Shown here: piece by piece, positions 57,545 to 64,000 of the stretch | Layout: each line of letters begins with the position of its first letter | Numbering within the stretch: the first letter of the stretch is position 1 | From: WHSW01 sp963777775 | GTDB lineage: Bacteria > Actinomycetota > Thermoleophilia > Solirubrobacterales > 70-9 | Direction of reading: 5' to 3' | DNA length: 64,000 nucleotides | Assembly (NCBI GenBank): GCA_963777775.1 | Contig: CAVZRL010000009.1 | Coordinates: 186,001 to 250,000, forward strand | Translations under genes and position numbers: made by a program | The notes under the pieces: model-generated | What the model saw: only the letters and a program-made list of their open reading frames with translations | Database searches by the model: none | Told to the model about the DNA's origin: nothing

Positions 57545-58003
57545 ATGTCCGAGGCGACGCTGCACACCACCGCCGGCCCGATCACGATCGAGTTCTTCGA
57601 CGAGGCGGCGCCGAACACGGTCGCCAACTTCCGCAAGCTCGCCGGGGACGGGTTCTACGACGAGCTCACCTTCCACCGGGTGATCACCGACTTCATGATC
57701 CAGGGCGGCTGCCCGGAGGGGACCGGCACCGGTGGCCCGGGCTACACGTTCGAGGACGAGTTCAACGAGCACAAGATCGTCCGCGGCGCGCTCGCGATGG
57801 CCAACGCGGGACCGGACACCAACGGCTCGCAGTTCTTCATCGTCACCACCCCGGCGGCCGAGTGGCTGGACGGCAAGCACACCGTCTTCGGCCAGGTCAG
57901 CGACGGGATGGATGCGGTCGACGCGATCGAGGCGACCCCGACCGGCGCCGGCGACCGCCCGATCGAGCCTCAGGTGATCGAGCGGATCGAGCTCAGCGAG
58001 TAG
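57545..58003 (+). CDS. Cyclophilin-type peptidyl-prolyl cis-trans isomerase
   Basis: A 152-residue cyclophilin that would catalyse proline isomerisation during protein folding. LTFHRVITDFMIQGGCPEGT, ALAMANAGPDTNGSQFFIVT and LDGKHTVFGQVSDGMDAVD contain the active-site Arg, Phe, Gln and substrate-binding residues. No signal peptide, thus cytosolic. ATG 57545 is preferred over GTG 57536. Confidence 0.94.
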   Translation: MSEATLHTTAGPITIEFFDEAAPNTVANFRKLAGDGFYDELTFHRVITDFMIQGGCPEGTGTGGPGYTFEDEFNEHKIVRGALAMANAGPDTNGSQFFIVTTPAAEWLDGKHTVFGQVSDGMDAVDAIEATPTGAGDRPIEPQVIERIELSE

Positions 58004-58021
58004 CGGCGCGGCCGCACCGGG

Positions 58022-58954
58022 CTAGACCTCGTCGACCGAGAAGGTGTCGCAGGCCGCCGGGTCGCCGGATTCGTAGCCCTTCGTGAACCAGGCGCGCCGC
58101 TGCTCGGAGGTGCCGTGGGTGAAGCTGTCCGGGTTGAGGCGCCCGCCGGCCTGCTCCTGGAGCCGGTCATCCCCGACCGCCTCCGAGGCGGTAAACGCCT
58201 CCTCGAAGTCGCCCTCATGCAGGTCGCCCCCCGCGAACACGGTCGCCGCCCAGACCCCGGCGTAGCAGTCGGCCTGCAGCTCGGTGCGGACGGAGAGCTC
58301 GTTGCGGCTCTCGGGCTCGGAGCCCTCGAGCTGGGCGACCTCGTCGTTGGTGCCGGTGATGTTCTGGACGTGGTGGCCGACCTCGTGGGCGATCACGTAC
58401 GCCCAGGCGAAGTCGCCCGGGGCGCCGAGCTGGCGCTCCATGTCCTGATAGAAGCTGAGGTCGAGGTAGACGCGCTCGTCGGCGGGACAGTAGAACGGGC
58501 CGACCGCGGAGGTCGCGTTGCCGCAGCCGCCGGTGCTGACCGCGCCGTCATAGAGCACCAGCTCGGCCCGGTCATAGCCCTCTCCCTCGCGCTCGAAGGT
58601 CCCCGACCAGGTGTCCTGCGCGTCGCCGAACACGTAGCTGGAGAAGTCCTTGAGCTCGGCCTGCGGATCCTGGCCCCGCGGGATCGGGCTCTCGTTCACG
58701 GTCCCGGGGGCCTGGAGCGCGGTCCCGAACACGTCGTCGACGTCGAAGCCGCTCGAGCCGCCGCCGCCGAAGATCTGGATCGCGACGATCACCAGGACCA
58801 CGATCAGCCCGACCCCACCGCCCGCGCCGGCGATGTTGCCGCCCGGGATCTGCAGTCCGCCGCCGCCGAGGCCGCCGCCCGGTGACCCGCCGCCGGCGCC
58901 GCGGATGTCGATCGTGTCGCGCCCCTTTGCGCCCTTCGAGCGCTTCCACTTCAT
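58022..58954 (-). CDS. YpfJ-type neutral zinc metallopeptidase
   Basis: A 310-residue membrane-anchored protease-like protein of the YpfJ/zinc_peptidase family. The start MKWKRSKGAKGRDTIDIRG and a glycine-rich linker lead to one membrane helix (GLIVVLVIVAIQIF). The catalytic motif is YVIAHEVGHHVQNITG with zinc histidines and Glu; ELQADCYAGVWAATVF supplies the third ligand region. Substrates unknown. Confidence 0.93.
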   Translation of the reverse strand: MKWKRSKGAKGRDTIDIRGAGGGSPGGGLGGGGLQIPGGNIAGAGGGVGLIVVLVIVAIQIFGGGGSSGFDVDDVFGTALQAPGTVNESPIPRGQDPQAELKDFSSYVFGDAQDTWSGTFEREGEGYDRAELVLYDGAVSTGGCGNATSAVGPFYCPADERVYLDLSFYQDMERQLGAPGDFAWAYVIAHEVGHHVQNITGTNDEVAQLEGSEPESRNELSVRTELQADCYAGVWAATVFAGGDLHEGDFEEAFTASEAVGDDRLQEQAGGRLNPDSFTHGTSEQRRAWFTKGYESGDPAACDTFSVDEV

Positions 58955-59011
58955 CGCCGGTCCAGTCTAGGCTCCGGCCATCGGCCGGACGACGCGGTAG
59001 CGTCAGCGTCG

Positions 59012-59305
59012 ATGGGACTGCGCGAGCGGCTGGGCCGGTTCTGGAACGTCGCCGGGGGCGAGCCGCATCCCGACGGGCTCGACGAGCTGCGGGTCGGCGA
59101 CGCCGCCTACGACGACTGGGACATCGTCCGCGACTTCGACGAGCTGGAGACCGCTCGTGCCTTTCGCCAGGCGCTCGCGGACCAGGGCGAGGAGGCGGTC
59201 CTGACGGCCGACTGGGCGCCGGACCAGTGGGGGCGCGGCGACATCTCGCTCCGCGTCCCGCCGGGCCGTGGTCCCGAAGCGCAGGAGCAGCTGGACCCCG
59301 AGTAG
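59012..59305 (+). CDS. Small hypothetical protein
   Basis: A 97-residue acidic protein without recognised family. The segment DDWDIVRDFDELETARAFRQ followed by ALADQGEEAVLTADWAPDQW suggests a compact alpha/beta unit similar in appearance to DUF2007-type signal-transducing proteins. No signal peptide. It is divergent from the YpfJ gene (57 bp). Confidence 0.6.
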   Translation: MGLRERLGRFWNVAGGEPHPDGLDELRVGDAAYDDWDIVRDFDELETARAFRQALADQGEEAVLTADWAPDQWGRGDISLRVPPGRGPEAQEQLDPE

Positions 59306-59318
59306 GCGCGCGGACGAC

Positions 59319-59474
59319 CTAGCCACTTGACCCCGAGCCCTTGGCGTCGAAGGCCCAGACCGTCTGGAAGCCGGTCAAGAAGACACGCTCTCCGTCCGAG
59401 ATCACCGGGGTGAACCCCGCCGAGGCCCCAGTGGTCAGCGCGAGCAGCGCGACGACCAGGACAAGACGACGCAT
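59319..59474 (-). CDS. Short exported PQQ-like fragment protein
   Basis: A 51-residue frame with AGGAGGG before its ATG. The first 20 residues are a signal peptide (MRRLVLVVALLALTTGASAG). The rest, FTPVISDGERVFLTGFQTVW and AFDAKGSG, resembles one blade of a PQQ-type beta-propeller, so this may be a truncated copy of a larger exported protein. It is nine bases downstream of rlmN on the same strand. Confidence 0.6.
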   Translation of the reverse strand: MRRLVLVVALLALTTGASAGFTPVISDGERVFLTGFQTVWAFDAKGSGSSG

Positions 59475-59483
59475 GCATCCCTC

Positions 59484-60501
59484 CTAGACATCGGCGGCAG
59501 CTGGCTCGGGCTTTACGCCCGCGCCGGCGGCGAGCTGTCCGCAGGCGGCGGCGATCTCGCGGCCGCGCGTCAGCCGCACCGTCACCGGGACCCCCTGCTC
59601 GGCCAGCCGCGAGCGAAAGGCGGCGATCCTGGCGGCGTCCGAGCCCTCGAACGGTCCCGAGGTCGGGTTGTAGGGGATCAGGTTGACCTTGAACGCGTCC
59701 CGCGGCGCAAGCAGTCGCGCGAGCGCGGTCGCCTGCTCGGGGCGATCGTTGACGCCGGCGAGCATCACGTACTCGATGTAGACGCGGCGGCGGCGGGCGG
59801 CGCGCCATGCCCGGCACGCCTCGAGCACGTCGGCGAGCGGGTAGCGGTCGTTGACAGGCATCAGCGCCGAGCGGAGCTCGTCATCGGGGGCGTGCAGCGA
59901 GAGCGCCAGCCGGACCCGCGGGCCCTCGCTCGCGAGGCGCTCGATCCCCGGCAGCCAGCCCACCGTCGAGACCGTCGTGTGCGAGGTCGCGATCCCGACC
60001 TCGGGCAGCCGCTCGCAGGCCGCGAGCACCGCGTCGAGGTTGAGCAGCGGCTCGCCCATGCCCATGAAGACGGCGTGGTTGACCGGCTCGGTACGGCGGA
60101 AGTGCAGCGCCTGGTCGAGGATCTCCGAAACGCTCAGGTTGCGCCCGAAGGCCATCGACCCGGTGGCGCAGAAGGTGCAGGTCAGCGGACAGCCCGACTG
60201 GCTCGAGAGACAGAGCGAGCGGCGGCCGTCGCGGTAGCGCATCAGCACCGCCTCGACCGGTCTTCGGTCGGCGGTCGCGAACAGGGCCTTCTCGGTCCCG
60301 TCGCTCGGCCCGGGCGCCGCGCTCGAGCGCGAGCGAGGAGAACGGGACCTGGCGCTCGAGCTCGCGGCGCAGCGCCAGCGGCAGGTTCGACATCTCGGCG
60401 TAGCCGCCGGCACCTCCCGCGGCCCACTCCCAGACCTGGCGCGCGCGGTAGGCGGGCTCGCCGCGCTCGGCGAGCGCCCGGTCGAGGAGCTCGATGTCCA
60501 T
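59484..60501 (-). pseudogene. rlmN: Dual-specificity rRNA/tRNA adenine C2-methyltransferase RlmN, one frameshift
   Basis: Radical-SAM enzyme methylating A2503 of 23S rRNA and A37 of tRNAs. The N-terminal frame gives AYRARQVWEWAAGGAGGYAE and SNLPLALRRELERQVPFSSL; the second frame continues with GTEKALFATADRRPVEAVLM, the CxxxCxxC motif CPLTCTFCATG, VNHAVFMGMGEPLLNLDAVL and RLALSLHAPDDELR. The break lies between 60310 and 60345 and is a single extra base. The ATG at 60501 is preferred over 60531, which overlaps the divergent gene. Probably intact in the organism. Confidence 0.88.
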
Positions 60502-60529
60502 CGGCCCGAGTGTGACACCGTTCTCCGCC

Positions 60530-61470
60530 ATGGCCCGCTGCTACGTCACCCGCGACCTCCCAGGCCCGGCGCTCGACCGACTGCGCGCCGAGCACGAGGT
60601 CGAGCTGTGGACGGAGCGGATGCCGCCGCCGCGGGCCGAGCTCGAGCGCGGCGCGGCGGCCGCCGAGGGGCTGCTCTGCCTGCTCACCGACCCGATCGAC
60701 GCCGAGCTGATCGCCGGCTGTCCCAGCCTGCGCGCGATCGCCAACTGCGCGGTCGGGACCGACAACGTCGAGATCGCCGCCGCGACCGCGCGCGGGATCC
60801 CGGTCGGCAACACCCCCGAGGTGCTCGACCGACTCGACCGCCGACCTCGCGGTAGCGCTGATGCTGGCGATCTCGCGCCGCATCTGCGAGGGCGAGCGCG
60901 CCGTTCACGCCGGCGAGTGGCTGACCTGGGAGCCGGCCTGGCTGCTCGGGCGCGACCTGAACGGAGCCGCGGTCGGGATCGTCGGCGGCGGGCGGATCGG
61001 CCGCGCGGTGGCCGGCCGCCTCGCCGGCTTCGGCTGCCGGATCGCGTACGCCGGCCGCGACGATCGGCGCGCGCTCGAAACGCTGCTCGCCGAGTCCGAC
61101 TTCGTCTCCCTGCACTGCCCGTTGACGACGCAGACGCGCGGGCTGATCGGCGAGCCCGAGCTGCGGGCGATGCGGCCGACCGCCTATCTGGTCAACACGG
61201 CGCGCGGCCCGATCGTCGACCAGGGCGCGCTCGAGCGGGCGCTGCGCGAGGGCTGGATCGCCGGCGCCGCCCTCGACGTCACCGACCCCGAGCCGCTGCC
61301 CCCCACCGACCCGCTGCTGAGCGCGCCGAACCTGCTCGTGATCCCGCACCTCGGCTCGGCCACGCACCGCACCCGCGGAGGCGATGGCGAGCATCTCGGT
61401 CGACAACCTGCTCGCCGGGCTCGCCGGCGAGCCGATGCCGCACTGCGTCAACCCGGAGGTCTACGGCTGA
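60530..61470 (+). pseudogene. D-isomer 2-hydroxyacid dehydrogenase (glyoxylate/hydroxypyruvate reductase-like), two frameshifts
   Basis: NAD(P)H-dependent reductase of the GyaR/GhrB type. Frame one runs from MARCYVTRDLPGPALDRLRA to IANCAVGTDNVEIAAATARG and IPVGNTPEVL; frame two from TDSTADLAVALMLAISRRIC through AVGIVGGGRIGRAVAGRLAG, LVNTARGPIVDQGAL, DVTDPEPLP and IPHLGSATHRT; frame three restores ASISVDNLLAGLAGEPMPHC, then VNPEVYG. Breaks are at about 60827 and 61377, each one extra base. The catalytic Arg, Glu and His are all preserved, so the breaks are likely sequence errors. Confidence 0.86.
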
Positions 61471-61482
61471 GCCGGCGCCGGG

Positions 61483-62552
61483 TCAGGCGAGGTTGATGAC
61501 GAGGATCAGCGCCATAGCAGGCGACGTACGCGGCGGTGAGGAAGACCAGGCTCCGGCGGTCGATCCGCATGGCGGCGGCGACCTCATCGGTGGTTTCGAA
61601 CGCTTTCGATCCTTGAGGCGCGTACGACCGCCGCCAGGGTGAAGACCACGAACACGTAGCTGAGTATGTAGAGCTTGTCGAGCAGGATCAGGTTGTTGAC
61701 GTCGGGCAGGCCGGCATCGCTGGTCAGCTGCAGGGCGACCATGGTGAGCAGCGCGGTGATCCCGATCCCGATCCTGCCCTCGACGTACCTCGGGTGCACC
61801 GAGAGCGCCAGCGCCGCGCTCAGCACGACGAGCAGCATCGGCAACAGCAGCTTCAGCGAGTAGGTGCTCGCCGGGCGCGTCACCTCGAGCGTGCCGATCG
61901 CCCGCGAGTAGGTGTCGGCGGCGGCGCCCGCATCGCCGAAGTCGGTCGGGTACTGGTTCGAGACCACCTCCAAGGACGCGTCGCCGATGTCCCAGCCCGG
62001 AATCGAGATGTCCGGGGAGACGGCTATCGGGTCCCTGTCGGGCTCGTAGACGAGCGCCGACTCGTCCTTCGACTTGTCCTCGATCGCGACGATCAACTCC
62101 TGGTTGTCGAAGGGGTAATCGTCGATCGCGAGGTTGGAGTTGAACTGGCCCTGCACGTGGAGGGAGGAGTACTGGGTCCCGTCCGGCAGGGTCTCGGGCT
62201 TGATCCCCGCGTAGCCGCGGATGTGGCCCCAGAGCTGGTACGGGTTGAGGAACTCGAAGCTTCGCGAGGGATCGATCTTCGGGTCGTCCCACTTGAACCA
62301 GATATACAGGTCGACGGCATAGGACTTCGTCTGCAGGTCGAGCTGCTGGATGTCGTTGATCAGCATCCCGACCCGGACCACGTGCGGCCCCTGGCCGCCC
62401 CCTGCCGAAGGCTCGTCGGGAGCCGGCTCGGGAGCCGGCTGCTCGCCCCCGGGCGCCTCCGGCGCGGCTTCCTGCGCCCAGGCAGGGACCACCGTGATGG
62501 CCCCACAAGCGATCACGGCCGTCACGGCCGCGAGCAGCCCTCTCCTGCCCAT
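61483..62552 (-). pseudogene. Pentameric ligand-gated ion channel homologue, two frameshifts near the 3' end
   Basis: Bacterial Cys-loop-receptor homologue (GLIC/ELIC-like). A signal peptide (GLLAAVTAVIACGAITVVPA) is followed by a proline-rich linker and a beta-sandwich extracellular domain with IQQLDLQTKSYAVDLYIWFK and YPFDNQELIVAIEDKS; there is no cysteine in it. Helices M1 (LLLPMLLVVLSAALALSV), M2 (EGRIGIGITALLTMVALQL) and M3 (LLDKLYILSYVFVVFTLAAV) are clear. The M4 helix RSLVFLTAAYVA, then AMALILVINLA, is restored only if frames change at about 61595 and 61517. Probably an intact channel in nature. Confidence 0.86.
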
Positions 62553-62609
62553 CCGCGTATCCAACCATCGAGCGGCGCGACACGCAAGCCCGGCGCTAGC
62601 CTGCGGGCG

Positions 62610-64000
62610 ATGAGGCGGTACGCGGCGGGGCTCGCGCTCGCGTTCGGAATCTTGCTGGCGGGGTGCGAGGCGAGCGAGGATACGGAGCCGAAGAGCGGCG
62701 CTCCGGAGCGGATCTCGTTCGCCGAGCTGGGGCCGTGCGGCGAGGCGATCGAGCCCGAGGGCTTTCGCTGCGGCTCGATCGAGGTCCCGTTCGAGCGCTC
62801 CGACCCCTCCTACGGCAAGACCGAGATCGGGTTCGCCGTTCGCCGCCGCGACCGCCGTGACCAGCCGTCGCTGGGGGCGATCTTCGCCCAGGAGGGCGGG
62901 CCCGGCTACTCGAGCACCGGCAGCGCGAACGCCTACACGAAGCTGTTCGGCGACCTGCTCGAGCGCCGCGAGCTGGTCCTCGTCGACATGCGCGGGATCG
63001 GGCTCTCGGACCCGATCGACTGCCCCGACCTCCAGCGCGGGCTCGGGCCCGAAGCGATCGCGCTGCCCGAATGCGCGCGCCGGCTCGGCAAGCGGTTCAT
63101 CTCCTACCGGAGCTCGGCCGGCGCCGATGACATGAACGACGTCCGCAAGGCGCTCGGCCTCGACCGGATCGCTCTTTACGGCGACTCCTACGGCACCTTC
63201 TTCGGCCAGTCCTACGCCTTCCGCCACGGCGAAACACTCGACGCCCTGGTGCTCGACTCCGCTTATCCGACCCGCGGCGAGTCGGCCTGGTATTCGAGCC
63301 TGATCGAGACCGGGAACCGGGCGCTGGCGCTGGCATGCGGGCGCTCGCCCGAGTGCCCGCCGGGAGCCGTCGACCGGCTCGACAAGCTGGCCGAGCACCT
63401 GCGCAACACGGGCCGGACGGTCGAGTGGCTGCTCGGGGTCCTGGCCGGCACCCAGTACGGCACCCCGGACTCCTACCTCGAGCTCGACGAGGCGGGGCGC
63501 AAGCTGCGCGCCGGCAACCCGGACCCCTGGAACCAGCTGATCAAGCAGACCACCAAGTGGGAGTCGGGCGACGTGCTCGAGTACGTGCGCGCAGGCGAGA
63601 TGGCGGTGAGCTGCAACGACTACCCGCTGCTCTGGGACAAGGCCTCCTCCGAGAGCGAGCGGCGGGTCGAGCTCGAGCGGGCGATCCGCAACAAGGACCG
63701 CGACACCGTCTACCCCTTCACCCCGCGCGAGGTCGCGCTCTCGGTCAACTTCGGCTACCAGTACTGCCTCGGCTGGCCCCAGCCGACCGAGGTCTACGAG
63801 CCGCCGGTCTCGCCCGACGACCAGCCGACCGAGGCGCCGGTCCTGGTCGTCGCCGGGGAGATGGACAACATGACCACCCCCGAGGAGGGGCGCAAGGTGG
63901 CGGCCGAGTTCCCGAACTCCGAGTTCTACCTCGCCCGCAACGGTGGACACGTCGACGCTCTGTACTACCGCGACGGCGACGCCGCCCGCGAGGTCCGCCG
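62610..64000 (+). CDS. Alpha/beta-hydrolase lipoprotein, tripeptidyl-aminopeptidase-like (3' partial)
   Basis: An exported hydrolase that runs off the window after about 463 residues. The lipoprotein signal peptide ends in LLAGCEAS (lipobox LAGC). The alpha/beta-hydrolase core has EGGPGYSSTGSAN (oxyanion region), LVDMRGIGLSD, and the nucleophile elbow LYGDSYGTFFGQS. The C-terminal part has the acid and histidine in VVAGEMDNMTTPEEGRKVAA and ARNGGHVDAL, as in the proline iminopeptidase/tripeptidyl aminopeptidase family of actinobacteria. Probably trims peptides outside the cytoplasm. Confidence 0.9.
   Translation, partial: MRRYAAGLALAFGILLAGCEASEDTEPKSGAPERISFAELGPCGEAIEPEGFRCGSIEVPFERSDPSYGKTEIGFAVRRRDRRDQPSLGAIFAQEGGPGYSSTGSANAYTKLFGDLLERRELVLVDMRGIGLSDPIDCPDLQRGLGPEAIALPECARRLGKRFISYRSSAGADDMNDVRKALGLDRIALYGDSYGTFFGQSYAFRHGETLDALVLDSAYPTRGESAWYSSLIETGNRALALACGRSPECPPGAVDRLDKLAEHLRNTGRTVEWLLGVLAGTQYGTPDSYLELDEAGRKLRAGNPDPWNQLIKQTTKWESGDVLEYVRAGEMAVSCNDYPLLWDKASSESERRVELERAIRNKDRDTVYPFTPREVALSVNFGYQYCLGWPQPTEVYEPPVSPDDQPTEAPVLVVAGEMDNMTTPEEGRKVAAEFPNSEFYLARNGGHVDALYYRDGDAAREVR

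Noticed and set aside
62584..63950. Long minus-strand frame upstream of the channel homologue
   Set aside because: Antisense to the alpha/beta-hydrolase gene; the channel has its own signal peptide at 62552.
1..64000. CRISPR arrays, insertion sequences, prophage genes and rRNA
   Set aside because: No regularly spaced repeats, transposase, integrase, phage structural gene or rRNA-like sequence was seen; the only repeats are the pairs listed.

Overview
The window is very GC-rich, densely packed, and almost free of mobile elements. Gene content points to a high-GC actinobacterium-type genome, most plausibly class Thermoleophilia (Solirubrobacterales-like). Pointers are an F420-dependent LLM-class oxidoreductase, UdgX, a topoisomerase IB, a sigma-B/F partner-switching set, a secreted protein with a DxDxDGxGD calcium loop, a pentameric ligand-gated channel homologue and many GTG starts. 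The lineage is inferred from gene content only.

Layout. 1-8.3 kb: end of an oligopeptide-type ABC ATPase; a leftward group arcC / DUF72 / GH1 beta-glucosidase (frameshifted); a divergent cyclic-2,3-diphosphoglycerate-synthetase-like GTPase; lysS; a DMT permease. 8.4-16.2 kb: a PepSY-like secreted protein with a terminator, a GNAT acetyltransferase, small basic/stress proteins, the F420 enzyme, a Usp-like membrane protein divergent from UdgX, a CBS-domain operon, and a leftward operon of a small membrane protein, formaldehyde-dehydrogenase-like ADH and SDR (the last two frameshifted). 16.3-23 kb: a stress-signalling block (RsbW-like kinase, GAF/PAS/SpoIIE phosphatase, topoisomerase IB, sigma-B/F factor, two STAS antagonists, DUF2294). 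Promoters of the form G(T/A)T(T/A)-N15-16-GGGTA(T/C/G), as expected for such a sigma factor, precede several neighbouring genes. 23-34.4 kb: AI-2E permease, MFS transporter with a winged-helix-like tail, CsbD, YihY/BrkB, VOC, SnoaL, SSADH, SDR, a secreted protein, DUF899 and beta-carbonic anhydrase.

34.6-42.8 kb: an eight-gene, translationally coupled operon unlike its surroundings. It encodes a zinc-less MDR dehydrogenase, a pterin-synthase (QueD/PTPS) homologue with an altered metal site, a GT4 glycosyltransferase, two SAM methyltransferases, an LPG-synthase-type membrane protein, a RibD-type pteridine/pyrimidine reductase, and a CDP-alcohol phosphotransferase fused to a sulfatase/LtaS-like domain. 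The block, together with the carbonic anhydrase gene, is bracketed by a 27-bp near-perfect direct repeat whose right copy abuts the 3' end of a tRNA-Ser gene, which suggests a tRNA-targeted island. This is the best candidate in the window for an undescribed system: a glycosylated, methylated pteridine-like product possibly linked to the envelope.

42.8-64 kb: tRNA-Ser(CGA), M1 peptidase, YtoQ, diguanylate cyclase, TrpB2, tRNA-Ser(GGA), a decayed DUF559/AbiEi-type gene, TMEM175-like channel, tadA (frameshifted), S8 protease, UspA, phosphotriesterase-family hydrolase, a 1451-residue kinase-AAA-cyclase receptor with a WNK-like lysine position, cyclophilin, YpfJ-type metallopeptidase, rlmN (frameshifted), a 2-hydroxyacid dehydrogenase (two frameshifts), a pentameric channel homologue (two frameshifts) and a tripeptidyl-aminopeptidase-like lipoprotein running off the end. 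Single-base indels in otherwise intact conserved genes suggest that part of the sequence carries residual indel errors.
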